Of a stretch of 64,000 nt of DNA, positions 1-8,789 are shown piece by piece. The translations under genes were made by a program, and so were the position numbers. Location of the stretch: contig CAXHCA010000009.1 of the NCBI GenBank assembly GCA_964015035.1, forward strand, positions 1 through 64,000, given 5' to 3'. Source of the stretch: BQJU01 sp964015035. GTDB lineage: Bacteria; Bacteroidota; Bacteroidia; Chitinophagales; Saprospiraceae. The notes beneath the pieces are model-generated. The model did not search any database. It saw only the letters and a list, made by a program, of their open reading frames with translations, and was not told the DNA's origin. Position 1 is the first letter of the stretch. Each line of letters opens with the position of its first letter.

Positions 1-4
1 TATG

Positions 5-30
5 AAAAAAGCCTTCACTTTCGTGAAGGC
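5..30 (-). terminator. Rho-independent terminator of the tRNA unit
   Basis: On the minus strand an 8-bp perfect stem (GCCTTCAC / GTGAAGGC, 4-nt loop) is followed by six T residues. It lies just downstream of the tRNA-Met gene and fits as its terminator. Confidence 0.85.
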
Positions 31-38
31 TTCCTTTG

Positions 39-112
39 TAGCGCGAGGCGGACCCGAACCGCCGACCTCAGGATTATGAATCCTGCGCTCTAACCAGCTG
101 AGCTACCGCGCC
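39..112 (-). tRNA. tRNA-Met (anticodon CAT), probably elongator
   Basis: Reading the minus strand, a 74-nt cloverleaf folds. The acceptor stem is GGCGCGG with UCGCGCU (G1-U72 and G7-U66 wobbles), the D-arm GCTC/GAGC, the anticodon arm CAGGA-TTCATAA-TCCTG with anticodon CAT, a 5-nt variable loop AGGTC, and the T-stem GGCGG/CCGCC; the discriminator is A. CCA is not encoded. The anticodon arm matches usual Bacteroidota elongator tRNA-Met; the initiator signature is absent. One oddity: the T-loop reads TTCGGGT, so position 58, almost always A, is G. Confidence 0.9.
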
Positions 113-130
113 ATCTTCTTTAACTTTTTC

Positions 131-196
131 GTACCGGAATTCGATCCAATTGTCGACCTCCCGTACGGGCGCTATATCCAGCTGAGCTACCGCGCC
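131..196 (-). pseudogene. Decayed tRNA copy (pseudo-tRNA)
   Basis: On the minus strand the first 19 nt are identical to the 5' part of the neighbouring tRNA-Met (acceptor strand plus start of the D-arm). The D-arm is then damaged (GATATAGCGC instead of GTTAGAGCGC). The anticodon arm has collapsed to CCCGTACGGG, which leaves no 7-nt loop, and the region after a recognisable T-loop (ATCGAAT) cannot pair with the acceptor strand. It is probably a partial tRNA duplication or recombined remnant. A spurious ORF across both tRNAs (74-262, minus) should not be annotated. Confidence 0.7.
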
Positions 197-376
197 TTTT
201 GTTTTAAGTTTTGCCTTATGGCAATGGACAACTGCTTGCCCTGCCAAAAAAAGCGAGTGCAAATATACCGCTTTTCAACATTATCGCACAAATATTTGCG
301 GAGAATATTTTTTAGAAATATTGCCGAGGACTAAACAAATGAGTCTCCCTCACATTATATTGCAAAAACTATCCTT

Positions 377-748
377 ATGATGGACCGACGTACCTTGCGA
401 CCTGAGCTCCACTTACCTACCGATCAATCCAAACCGGATGAGGTCTTTCAGAACACCACCCTGCGGTCCATTCTCAAGATGCAGCACGACTTATTACTGG
501 CCATCTTCCAGCATCATTTACAACAACGTAAGGTGGCCCTGAATCAGTTCCCGCTACCACAAAAACGGAAGAAAATTGGGCAGCTACTACAGAAAGACAA
601 CCGGCTCCGGGAACTACTGCGGGGTTGTGTCATTGGACACTTTACGATGCAGGAATGGGCATATTATGAGCTGAATAGTGCGGAGGTGAATAAACGAATT
701 TCGGGATTACTGGGACAAAAGGTACTGAGAGAATGGGGGGGAGCATAG
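377..748 (+). CDS. Conserved Bacteroidota protein of unknown function (123 aa)
   Basis: This is a small soluble protein without signal peptide or membrane segment, rich in basic and helical segments. The block 'FQNTTLRSILKMQHDLLL' followed by a C-terminal 'GHFTMQEWAYY' resembles a short family that databases sometimes label 'glyoxalase' for no visible reason; no metal-binding glyoxalase pattern is present here. The start is one of two adjacent ATG codons (377 or 380). It is a monocistronic gene that converges on the DUF5723 gene, with an inverted repeat between them. Function is unknown. Confidence 0.75.
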   Translation: MMDRRTLRPELHLPTDQSKPDEVFQNTTLRSILKMQHDLLLAIFQHHLQQRKVALNQFPLPQKRKKIGQLLQKDNRLRELLRGCVIGHFTMQEWAYYELNSAEVNKRISGLLGQKVLREWGGA

Positions 749-777
749 AATATTAGGGAAATTTCAGAAGAGACAAT

Positions 778-823
778 CGTTATAGATATAATGATGATAA
801 AAAACATCATTATATCAATAACG
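778..823. terminator. Inverted repeat between convergent genes, probable bidirectional terminator
   Basis: CGTTAT...ATATAATGATG and CATCATTATAT...ATAACG form a long imperfect stem around an A-rich loop. It sits between the stop codons of two convergent genes (748 and 878). The T-tract is weak on both sides, so a role in transcript-end protection is also possible. Confidence 0.5.
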
Positions 824-877
824 ATTATTGGTGGTATTGCAAAGAGACCTTATTCTCCAATATCTCCGTGCCCTCCC

Positions 878-2233
878 CTAATAAAACGACTTTTCCTCTC
901 CCTCTGCCGTATCTGTTGCTTTACCAAATGCTAGATTTATCCCCAATCGCACATTGGCATTATTGCTATTATTCACCTGAAAAGCGGTCAGGATATTATC
1001 CGTAGCCGCGACGATCTGCACAGGGCCGACGGTTACAGCGGCATTCACTCCTAGGTTATCAAAGGTATCATTGCGGAAAGCGTAGAGTCCTCCAAATTGT
1101 AAGAATTTGTTTAACTTATACTGGGCACTAACGGCTACCGCAGGGAAGTTTTCGCCGCGAAAACGTTCGGTGTAGAAAAGGCCGCCTAATTGTAGTTTTT
1201 CGGATAGCTGGTAGGTGGCGCTCAGGTAGACCCGTCCGGGTAGTTTGGTTCTATATGAATTGGTGGTTTCGGTTGGTTCGTAAATGGCTTGTAGCGTATC
1301 CAGCGCAGAACCGATGTCTGTCGAATCCTCCAGCACTTCTCTAGCAATATCGAGACCTTCGTATTCATAATCACCCAAAAGACTGTAGTTTTTCACCTCG
1401 TCCTTCCAGGTGATTTCGCCAATATCAATGACACTAGCGGCCAGGCCTAGCTTGCCAAATTGGGCGGAAGCCCCCAAATCAAAAGCAATACCACTATTCT
1501 TGGAAAGGAAGTTTTTCGTCTCAAAACGACCAAAATTAAAATCAATCACCAGGTCGTCAAAACCGTTGTAAAACAAAGCGCCCGAGGTATTGACGCGAAA
1601 ATCGGCGTCGAGATTGAGCTGGTAAATATCGTCACTGGTGTATAAACTCAGCTGGGTGCGATCTGTAGATACATCCGACACGCCGCTGAGCAGCTTCACA
1701 CGTCCACCTATGCTGATATTGCCCAAGCGGTAGGCCCCTCCCAAGGCAATTTCGTGGTAAGCAGAAGCTTGAATGTCCGGACTAAACTCCACTGTTTGGC
1801 CAACAAATTGGGCATTTCCCTCCCACACCAGTTGTGGAAAGGCCTTTGGATAGTTGATGAACGAATTGAAGCGCAGCTTGTGACCGATACTAAGCATCAA
1901 ATTGCCCAACTGCCACCCCACACTAACGGTTTCAATGTCCAGATCTTCCCGGATAAAATTATTATCGCCCAATTGGGAAATGGCATTTTTTACGTCGATG
2001 CGGTTATTGCCATTTTCGTCCTCTACCAAGATATCGGAAAAGGTTACATTGGTCACCAATAAATTATTGTACACCCCAGGCAGTCCAATCACAATGCGAG
2101 AATTGGGCATGAAGGACGGATTGGTATTGGTCGATTGCCAATAGCCTTGCATAAAATGAGTGCCCAACTCCTGCTGAGCCTGGCTATAAGAGACAAAACA
2201 AACTCCCAGAAGGAGCAAGAATATATTTTTCAT
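878..2233 (-). CDS. DUF5723-type outer membrane beta-barrel protein
   Basis: The 451-aa precursor has a clear Sec signal peptide (MKNIFLLLLGVCFVSYSQAQ). The mature part has the alternating aromatic/glycine pattern of an outer membrane barrel ('GYWQSTNTNPSFMP' at the start, 'LPGRVYLSATYQLSEKLQLG' later) and matches the DUF5723 family known only from Bacteroidota. These proteins are often linked to surface or gliding functions, but no activity is established. A lipoprotein gene lies immediately upstream on the same strand; the two may be co-expressed, though a hairpin separates them. Confidence 0.8.
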   Translation of the reverse strand: MKNIFLLLLGVCFVSYSQAQQELGTHFMQGYWQSTNTNPSFMPNSRIVIGLPGVYNNLLVTNVTFSDILVEDENGNNRIDVKNAISQLGDNNFIREDLDIETVSVGWQLGNLMLSIGHKLRFNSFINYPKAFPQLVWEGNAQFVGQTVEFSPDIQASAYHEIALGGAYRLGNISIGGRVKLLSGVSDVSTDRTQLSLYTSDDIYQLNLDADFRVNTSGALFYNGFDDLVIDFNFGRFETKNFLSKNSGIAFDLGASAQFGKLGLAASVIDIGEITWKDEVKNYSLLGDYEYEGLDIAREVLEDSTDIGSALDTLQAIYEPTETTNSYRTKLPGRVYLSATYQLSEKLQLGGLFYTERFRGENFPAVAVSAQYKLNKFLQFGGLYAFRNDTFDNLGVNAAVTVGPVQIVAATDNILTAFQVNNSNNANVRLGINLAFGKATDTAEGEEKSFY

Positions 2234-2260
2234 ATTTGGATTCTAATTCAATGATAAAAG

Positions 2261-2281
2261 CATTCACATTTTTTGTGAATG
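2261..2281 (-). terminator. Short hairpin after the lipoprotein gene
   Basis: CATTCAC / GTGAATG forms a perfect 7-bp stem with a 7-nt loop, followed on the minus strand by CTTTTATC. It lies between the lipoprotein gene and the DUF5723 gene and may partly terminate or protect the upstream transcript. Confidence 0.45.
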
Positions 2282-2357
2282 GAAAAAATTGACCAAGGAT
2301 TGAAATCACCTGCACGTCTATTTAAGCTTCGCCAATAACGCGCCATTCTAATCAAAT

Positions 2358-3908
2358 CTAATTACTCACCTTAAATTTCGCCCCAATCCGGATTCGCACA
2401 TCTTGATTGGCCAAAATTTTCACATATTCATCCGGTGCATTAGTAGAGCTAAAAGCTGCCACCAAAATCAGTTTTTGGGTCGGTAAAATCTTGTCAAAAC
2501 GCTCCCTTGGAAAGGGCACATAGGTGGTTTCAGTAGCCGTGGCATTGGCAACACCTTCACTATCGACACCGGCCGGAGAAACCAAGCGTTGACGACTATC
2601 CAATAAGGAATCAAGGACTGTACCGTTTTCATCCAAAAAGTACCCTTGAATGTCTACACCCAATGGCATATCATTTTCGGTAACAATCTTAAATTCGGCT
2701 TCATCTACCTGATCATATTTGTCGAAAGACAATTCAAAGGTGTCCTGAGTCAAAAAATCGAAAGCCCATCCGTAGAGGGGCAAATCCACATCCACACGCA
2801 CTTTATAATAGCTGCTGTCTGTAATAAATCCGCGAATATTGGTATCCATATCCGGGTTGATGCTCGCGTCTACTTCGTAATCAATCGCCAATGGGCCGGC
2901 ACCTAGTACCACGTCGATATTAGAATTTTCTTTGTCAAAAGTAAAACTCTTGTATTTCACTTGTCCCACTTCATCCAGCTGCGGATAAGGAAAGTCGATG
3001 CCGTTGTCGATAAATTCACTTTCCAATGGCAAGACTTCTTCCCTCACGGTAAAAATGTCAAATACATCTACCTGGGAACGTGTAGGTACCCCAAAGGAAT
3101 TCTCAAAATTGACTGTAATCCGCGGATCGGCAAAATAAATATCCCCCCGGGACCAATTTTCAAAAAAGTCGATCACAATGGTATCACGGGTTCCTTCGTA
3201 GACATCTTGTCCGAGATAGCCCTCTGCATAGTAAAAAGACAACCCCTCGATAAGAATCCCTCCTACATCGGGCGTCACCGTATCACCGTTGGGCAAAGTC
3301 GCTTCGTAGATGATGTTGATATTGCCATTATCCTCCGGTACCAGAGCATACCCTTCCAGCGATGCGGGAAATAAACCATTGGTGGCCAAACTGGCACTTC
3401 CCGACCCGGAATAGGCGGCAATGGTAAATTCAAATTTTAAAATATTGCCATTTTTAGTCGCTCCGGGTATCGTTAATACCACATTGATGGGCTCAGGATT
3501 GGTACTTTGGAAGGCGTAGGTAAATTTGCCCGTTTTCAAATCCAGGCGATCCACATCCAGTCCGCTGGGAAACTCAAAGGGTAAAGGAGTGGTATCGCTG
3601 GTCAGCGGAATAATGCCCCCTTGAACTAAGGTTTCATTAATGGCGGCAAAAACATTCTCACTGGTTTCCGTAAGGACATCGCCACTGTACTGAAAGCGGA
3701 TCAGTCCATCTGGATCAATGACCAGTGAAGAGTTTTCTTCAAAATTTTCCAGCAAATCTCCAACTGAGGTGCTGGTGTTTACCAGAGGAATCGCATATTC
3801 TGCATCGTAGTCAACGCCTTTGATGTTATCAAAATCATCAAATTGACTACAACTGGTCAGCAACAACGCCAAGCCAGAAAATGCGAGACAAAGTTTTCTC
3901 GTAATCAT
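2358..3908 (-). CDS. Large hypothetical lipoprotein
   Basis: The 516-aa protein starts with a lipoprotein signal peptide; the lipobox is LLTS-C with the lipidated cysteine at about residue 20. The mature protein is acidic, beta-rich and full of 'VTVNF/IVIDF'-type strands, with no recognised enzymatic motif. It is probably anchored in the outer membrane. It lies just upstream of the DUF5723 barrel gene on the same strand, so a two-component envelope complex is a reasonable guess. No specific function can be assigned. Confidence 0.75.
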   Translation of the reverse strand: MITRKLCLAFSGLALLLTSCSQFDDFDNIKGVDYDAEYAIPLVNTSTSVGDLLENFEENSSLVIDPDGLIRFQYSGDVLTETSENVFAAINETLVQGGIIPLTSDTTPLPFEFPSGLDVDRLDLKTGKFTYAFQSTNPEPINVVLTIPGATKNGNILKFEFTIAAYSGSGSASLATNGLFPASLEGYALVPEDNGNINIIYEATLPNGDTVTPDVGGILIEGLSFYYAEGYLGQDVYEGTRDTIVIDFFENWSRGDIYFADPRITVNFENSFGVPTRSQVDVFDIFTVREEVLPLESEFIDNGIDFPYPQLDEVGQVKYKSFTFDKENSNIDVVLGAGPLAIDYEVDASINPDMDTNIRGFITDSSYYKVRVDVDLPLYGWAFDFLTQDTFELSFDKYDQVDEAEFKIVTENDMPLGVDIQGYFLDENGTVLDSLLDSRQRLVSPAGVDSEGVANATATETTYVPFPRERFDKILPTQKLILVAAFSSTNAPDEYVKILANQDVRIRIGAKFKVSN

Positions 3909-4257
3909 GTAGCAGTGATTTTTAATTCTCAGACAACGCTTTAATTGCCGACCACTACAACGTTAAATGGGTCGATACAAATTGCCAGAGAAGGGTAATT
4001 TATACGTTAAGCCTAGAAAAAGAACTAATGTTCGGTTATTTCTATAACCGTTAAAAAGGTGTAATGTGCTTCAGGGGCCATTTCGAGAATGACGTTTATT
4101 TACTGACTTGGAAAGCCATTTATGAGATTGGTCTGCTGCTGATCGAATGCAAAAATAGAGATAAAATCCTTACGCTGCGCTATTGTAAACGACTAAATGC
4201 CCATTTTCGCTGTCAGCCACACAACAAATGTAAATTTTCAAACTTCTATTAATCGCT
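3909..4257. other. Intergenic region without a convincing gene
   Basis: This divergent spacer lies between the lipoprotein gene and the DUF5706 gene. It holds a small perfect hairpin (CGGTTAT-TTCT-ATAACCG, 4033-4050) and otherwise shows no coding pattern. A short open frame at 4064-4252 has no recognisable content. Confidence 0.6.
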
Positions 4258-4265
4258 TATCTTTG
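4258..4265 (+). promoter_or_regulatory. Bacteroidota -7 element (TATCTTTG)
   Basis: This matches TAnnTTTG exactly. Transcription should begin near 4269-4272, which places the longer upstream ATG (4197) outside the mRNA and supports the start at 4284. Confidence 0.7.
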
Positions 4266-4283
4266 TACACGGAAATCAATCCT

Positions 4284-5495
4284 ATGGAAGGACAATACAC
4301 AGTAAGGGAAGCGGGAAGCAATTCTCCCCTGCTGATCAAGGCGAGCCAGCAAGTACAGCAACTCTTTGATAAAAGAGGGGATACTCGACTGGTTTTTCAT
4401 CATTATGCCCTGGCTAGAGAAGTTGTGCATTATGTGGAGATTTTATGCCAGAAAGGCACAGTGGATGAAAACACCCAGACTATCAGTGAGTTGGTCGGAT
4501 GGTTTGCCGTTACAGGCTATTTATCCGTTTATTCCAACCCTTTTCCACACAGTGCGCGCATGGCAGGAGCTTTTCTGGACAGTCAGTCAGTGGACACAAA
4601 CATTAAAGCACGTACGCTGGCCTGCTTGGAAGGATTGAGTAGCAATCGCCGCCCAGAAACGGAAGAGGGCAAGATTGTGACTGATGCCCTGCATATGGCT
4701 ACCTATGTGCACCAATATTCCGAAAGGCACCAGTTATTGAGGCTGGAACGGGAATTCATGCAAGATCAGACTTTTGACAAGCTACAATGGGCACAACAGC
4801 AATTGGAAGAGCTGTTGAGTGTTAAGTTTTTTACGGCTCATGGCCAAATGCATTACACGCCCAAGCTGTCGCAAAATATCCTGTTGCAAAAATTACAAGC
4901 CGAAAAACAGCAAAAAAATGCCCGGCCGGAAGAAATCCTGCCCCCGGAGCATTTTCAGCAATTGGAAGATCAGATTCCGATTCGCAGCATTCAAACCTTC
5001 TTTCGAACCAACTATCGCAATCACATCAACCTCAGCGCCATTGCTGACAATAAGGCCAATATCATGATCAGTGTGAATACCATCCTGATCTCGGTGCTCA
5101 TCACGGCGCTATCCTACCAACACATTGCAGAGAAAAACCCGATGGTGATTCTACCGGTCGTCATTTTTCTCGTAACCGGGTTGGCCTCGCTCACCTTCGC
5201 CGTGCTTTCAGCGCGTCCCAAGGTGACTGTGCTCAACCAGAAATTGTCTCCTGATCAAGCCAAACGAAACATCATCTTCTTTGGCAATTTTGTCCAGCTC
5301 AACCTTGACCAATATGAGGCAGCCATGGACGCCATGTTTCGAGATGGAGAATTGCTGATTGGCAATATGACCCGCGATTTGTACTATCTGGGAAAAGTAT
5401 TGGACAAAAAATATCGGTTTTTATCCATTTCTTACAATATTTTCATGGTCGGTTTCGTAGCTACGGTAGTTACTTTTTTATGGACACTGTTTTAA
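4284..5495 (+). CDS. Pycsar-effector-like membrane protein (DUF5706) with degenerate HD domain
   Basis: The 403-aa protein has two parts. Residues about 30-160 align by pattern with an HD phosphohydrolase domain, but the key residues are gone: the usual WFHDTGY reads WFAVTGY (73-79), the upstream His pair is disturbed (FHHYALAREVV) and the late metal Asp motif reads TDALHMATY. Residues about 232-403 carry the DUF5706 core (FFRTNYRNHINLSAIADNKA) with two membrane segments and a third at the C-terminus. DUF5706 is the membrane effector module of Pycsar anti-phage systems, but many Bacteroidota carry stand-alone HD-DUF5706 proteins, and no pyrimidine cyclase is adjacent. Start chosen from the promoter at 4258. 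A housekeeping or orphan signalling role is as likely as defence. Confidence 0.75.
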   Translation: MEGQYTVREAGSNSPLLIKASQQVQQLFDKRGDTRLVFHHYALAREVVHYVEILCQKGTVDENTQTISELVGWFAVTGYLSVYSNPFPHSARMAGAFLDSQSVDTNIKARTLACLEGLSSNRRPETEEGKIVTDALHMATYVHQYSERHQLLRLEREFMQDQTFDKLQWAQQQLEELLSVKFFTAHGQMHYTPKLSQNILLQKLQAEKQQKNARPEEILPPEHFQQLEDQIPIRSIQTFFRTNYRNHINLSAIADNKANIMISVNTILISVLITALSYQHIAEKNPMVILPVVIFLVTGLASLTFAVLSARPKVTVLNQKLSPDQAKRNIIFFGNFVQLNLDQYEAAMDAMFRDGELLIGNMTRDLYYLGKVLDKKYRFLSISYNIFMVGFVATVVTFLWTLF

Positions 5496-5562
5496 TCTGA
5501 AAAAAGTTAACAAAAAGATAATCGTTTTACCCAATTACCATTCTATTTTGAATTCTGTGGCT

Positions 5563-5585
5563 AATCCCTTCTTTGGGGATTTTTC
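5563..5585 (+). terminator. Terminator of the DUF5706 gene
   Basis: AATCCC / GGGATT stem with a short loop followed by TTTTT, 70 nt after the stop codon at 5495. Confidence 0.6.
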
Positions 5586-5609
5586 ATAGAAGATGCTAAA
5601 GAAAAAAAA

Positions 5610-7115
5610 ATGCAAAAGAAACTGCTCATTGTTTGTCTGCTGTTCTCCTTTACACAACAGGTGTGGACCCAAAACCAAGATTTTATTCGATACATCGAAG
5701 ACTATGCCGAAATCGCCATCCGGGAAATGGAAAGAGCCGGTATTCCCGCCAGTATCAAACTGGCGCAAGGTATCCTCGAATCCAATGCCGGTAAAAGCGA
5801 GCTGGCCCGAAAAGGCAATAACCACTTTGGCATCAAATGTGGCAACAACTGGAAAGGCAAAAAGGTATACCGGAAAGATGACGATTATAATGAACAAGGT
5901 CAATTGGTAGAATCCTGCTTCCGGTCCTATAAATCGGTGGAGGCCTGTTATGTCGCCCACTCAGAATTTTTGCGGGATCCCAACAAGTCCTATCGCTATG
6001 GATTCTTATTCCGCCTTAATCCACGAGATTATAAACGCTGGGCGGTGGGCCTGAAACAAGCGGGTTATGCCACCAGTGCCACCTATTCCGAAAAACTGAT
6101 TAACCTCATCGAATTGTACGAGCTGCACAAATACGATGAAATGTCGACCATTGATTTGGAGACGCCTGCTTCGGAAATTGTCGCCGGTATTTTGACCAAT
6201 AATGACGTAAAATATGTACGCTCCGAATCCAATGAAACCCTGGCAGATATCGCCCGCCGCACAGATGTGGCTCTACGCCAATTGTTGAAATATAATGAGA
6301 TCGCCTCCGATGGAACGGAAAAACTCGAAGAGGGCGATAAAATCTATATCCAACCCAAACGCAATGCGTACAGGGGCAAGGAGAAATACCACTACGTGGA
6401 AAGCGGACAAGACATGCTCTACATTTCGCAACGGTATGCCGTGAAAGTGTCAAAACTCTACAAACGCAATCGCATGGATGAAGGGACTCAGCCTGCACCC
6501 AATGAGCGTATCAAATTGCGTGGCTGTAAGGTTAAGGAAAGACCGAAACTGCTTAGTGAGTATCGCGAATCGGATGAACCACCGATGCCCGAACTCCTCA
6601 TTGATGAAAATGAAGATGGAGAGATCGAAACGGATGATTCGGAGGAAAGCGTTGATGTTGTGGAACCTGAAATTCCAATCACCAAACCCAAACCACCGGT
6701 CCTAGACCCCGGGAAAACTACGGAATATCCCGAGTCAAAGCCCAAAGACCCTTCTACCATTCCCGAGAAGATTGAGGTGGATATCCCCCCTACAGATAAG
6801 CCAAATCCACCAGTCGTTACGCCACCGGTAACCACACCCCCAAATCCGACGCCAACGACCCCAACAACGCCAACGACTGATGAAGAGGAGGTCATTGACA
6901 ATCAACCCAGCTTCCCGGAAGAACCATTGGTCGAACCCGATGAACCTACGGTAGTGCCCCCACCGGTTGTTACCGAAAACTTCCACGTGGTGGCAAAAGG
7001 GGATACATTGTACAATATTTCCAGAAGATATAATTTGACCGTAGATCAGTTGAAAAGCTTAAATGGACTGACCGATAATGTCATCCATGTCGGTATGCGA
7101 TTGCGCACAAAGTAA
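5610..7115 (+). CDS. Secreted N-acetylglucosaminidase with LysM repeats
   Basis: 501 aa. A signal peptide (cleavage after VWTQ) is followed by a glucosaminidase domain at about 22-160: 'GIPASIKLAQGILESNAGKS' contains the catalytic Glu, and 'GNNHFGIKC' is the second conserved block. Three LysM modules follow: about 200-248, 256-305 and a classical one at the C-terminus (about 453-500, 'VAKGDTLYNISRRYNLT'). The last is separated from the others by a Pro/Thr/Glu-rich linker of about 140 residues. The protein should cleave peptidoglycan glycan strands in the periplasm or at the septum. A terminator follows at 7129. Confidence 0.88.
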   Translation: MQKKLLIVCLLFSFTQQVWTQNQDFIRYIEDYAEIAIREMERAGIPASIKLAQGILESNAGKSELARKGNNHFGIKCGNNWKGKKVYRKDDDYNEQGQLVESCFRSYKSVEACYVAHSEFLRDPNKSYRYGFLFRLNPRDYKRWAVGLKQAGYATSATYSEKLINLIELYELHKYDEMSTIDLETPASEIVAGILTNNDVKYVRSESNETLADIARRTDVALRQLLKYNEIASDGTEKLEEGDKIYIQPKRNAYRGKEKYHYVESGQDMLYISQRYAVKVSKLYKRNRMDEGTQPAPNERIKLRGCKVKERPKLLSEYRESDEPPMPELLIDENEDGEIETDDSEESVDVVEPEIPITKPKPPVLDPGKTTEYPESKPKDPSTIPEKIEVDIPPTDKPNPPVVTPPVTTPPNPTPTTPTTPTTDEEEVIDNQPSFPEEPLVEPDEPTVVPPPVVTENFHVVAKGDTLYNISRRYNLTVDQLKSLNGLTDNVIHVGMRLRTK

Positions 7116-7128
7116 ATGAAGAGGTAAT

Positions 7129-7172
7129 GCCAGCCCTCAAAATCTTGAAGATATTGGGGGCTGGCTCCATTA
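7129..7172 (+). terminator. Terminator after the LysM glucosaminidase
   Basis: GCCAGCCC / GGGCTGGC, a perfect 8-bp stem around a 21-nt loop, 14 nt after the stop codon. The T-tract is short. Confidence 0.6.
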
Positions 7173-7279
7173 CTTTTGTAAGCCTGCCCCATATAGATCT
7201 TCCCCCTGAAAATACTGGATGAATCGCGTTTTTTGCCTACCTTTCGGCGAACAATGAATCTAACTACAACCGATAGCAG

Positions 7280-8014
7280 ATGAGAAAGATATTACTCTTT
7301 TTAGGTTTTGCATTGACAACTTATTTTGTTCAGGCTCAAGGGTATGCTTTTGGGATCAAAGGTGGATTAACCATAGGTATCCAAGACTGGTCTGGACTAG
7401 ATCAGGATCCCTTATTGAAATACCACGGCATTGCCTTTATCGAGTCCTTGAGCGATGATAATGCCTTTGCACTGTTTGCCCAATTGGGGTACCATGTTAA
7501 AGGAAGTGCACAGCGCAACCGACAGTTTATTAGTAGCATTACCAGCCAAATTTTCCAACCTTCTGCTAAGGAATTTCGCTTCAACAACTTATCCTTGACC
7601 CTGGGTGGTAAGCAAAAATTTGACTTTTCCGATCAGGCTAAGGTTTATTACGCCTTTGGTATTCGGGTAGATTATACGGTAAGTACCAACCTGGATGAAT
7701 ACACCGACTTTAATCTACGAAACCCCGCTTATGCTATTTATCCATTTGATGAGCCTACTTTTATCAATGAGTTCAACTATGGTATTTATGCGGGTGGTGG
7801 ATTTGAAATTCCATTTGGTGAACTGACGGGTATGATTCTGGAATTTTCCATCAATCCCGACTTCTCTTTACAATACCGTCAGCCTCCCATTCCAAATGTC
7901 ACCGACCCTTACACAGGAAACGAACGGACTTTATCAGAACGGAAGATCCGCAACATCACCTTTGAGGTGACTGCCGGATTCCGGTTTCTGAACAAATATG
8001 AGTATATTGATTAA
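7280..8014 (+). CDS. PorT-like outer membrane beta-barrel protein
   Basis: The 244-aa precursor has a signal peptide (MRKILLFLGFALTTYFVQAQ). The mature part has amphipathic strands and glycine pairs typical of small 8-strand barrels ('YAFGIKGGLTIG', 'YAFGIRVDYTV', 'FEVTAGFRF' at the end). The exact family is uncertain; it resembles the PorT/OmpW-like barrels common in Bacteroidota. It lies 19 nt upstream of lptB, so the two are probably co-transcribed, consistent with an outer membrane role. Confidence 0.75.
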   Translation: MRKILLFLGFALTTYFVQAQGYAFGIKGGLTIGIQDWSGLDQDPLLKYHGIAFIESLSDDNAFALFAQLGYHVKGSAQRNRQFISSITSQIFQPSAKEFRFNNLSLTLGGKQKFDFSDQAKVYYAFGIRVDYTVSTNLDEYTDFNLRNPAYAIYPFDEPTFINEFNYGIYAGGGFEIPFGELTGMILEFSINPDFSLQYRQPPIPNVTDPYTGNERTLSERKIRNITFEVTAGFRFLNKYEYID

Positions 8015-8033
8015 TTGTCTAAAATAGGGGAGG

Positions 8034-8789
8034 ATGATGAAACTTTGGTGCCAAAATCTGGTGAAAGTATACGGTCGTAGAAAGGTCGTGAAGGATGTGT
8101 CTTTGGAAGTAAACCAGGGGGAGATCGTGGGGCTGCTGGGGCCAAACGGTGCCGGTAAGACGACCACCTTTTATATGGTAGTGGGATTTATCAAACCCAA
8201 TGGAGGTTCCGTCTTTCTCAACCAGGATGAAATCACCGATCTACCCATGTTCAAGCGGGCCAAACGTGGTATTGGCTACCTGCCACAGGAACCATCCGTA
8301 TTCCGCAAGCTGAGTGTAGAGGACAATATTGCAGCGGTTTTGGAGATGCGCAAAGACCTCGACAAAGCCGCCCAGAAGGAAAAGCTCGAATCGCTGATCG
8401 ATGAATTTGGTTTGGCCAAGGTACGTAAAAGCCGTGGCGACACCCTCTCAGGTGGTGAACGACGGCGGACGGAAATTGCCCGCGCGCTGGCTACCGATCC
8501 ACACTTCATTCTACTCGACGAACCCTTTGCCGGGATCGATCCTATCGCGGTAGAAGATATTCAGTACATCGTGGCCAAGTTGAAGACCAAAAATATCGGT
8601 ATCCTGATCACCGACCACAATGTACAGGAAACCCTTTCCATCACCGATCGGGCTTACCTGATGTTTGAAGGCAGCATACTCAAGGCGGGCACCGCCGAGG
8701 AACTGGCCGCTGATGAGATGGTTCGTAAGGTTTATCTGGGTAAAAATTTCGAATTGCGCAAAAAGATAATCGATGTGGACCAACGTTAA
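8034..8789 (+). CDS. lptB: LPS export ABC transporter ATP-binding protein LptB
   Basis: The 251-aa cytoplasmic ATPase has Walker A GPNGAGKTT (about 37-45), Q-loop 'YLPQEPSVF', signature LSGGERRR, Walker B FILLDEPFAGIDP and the switch His in 'ITDHNV'. The length and the LptB-specific 'GYLPQE' and 'LSGGERRRTEIARAL' blocks separate it from generic ABC ATPases. It powers LptFG-driven transport of lipopolysaccharide to the outer membrane. The start has an unusually good ribosome binding site (AGGGGAGG) and two adjacent ATG codons. It overlaps the following small lipoprotein gene by 17 nt. Confidence 0.95.
   Translation: MMKLWCQNLVKVYGRRKVVKDVSLEVNQGEIVGLLGPNGAGKTTTFYMVVGFIKPNGGSVFLNQDEITDLPMFKRAKRGIGYLPQEPSVFRKLSVEDNIAAVLEMRKDLDKAAQKEKLESLIDEFGLAKVRKSRGDTLSGGERRRTEIARALATDPHFILLDEPFAGIDPIAVEDIQYIVAKLKTKNIGILITDHNVQETLSITDRAYLMFEGSILKAGTAEELAADEMVRKVYLGKNFELRKKIIDVDQR

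Noticed and set aside
74..262. ORF on the minus strand covering both tRNAs (ends GAVAQLVRAQDS)
   Set aside because: The sequence is a translation of tRNA; this peptide is a known false product of tRNA genes.
4197..4283. Earlier start (4197) for the DUF5706 protein
   Set aside because: The -7 element at 4258-4265 lies inside this extension, so the first 29 codons would not be transcribed from it.
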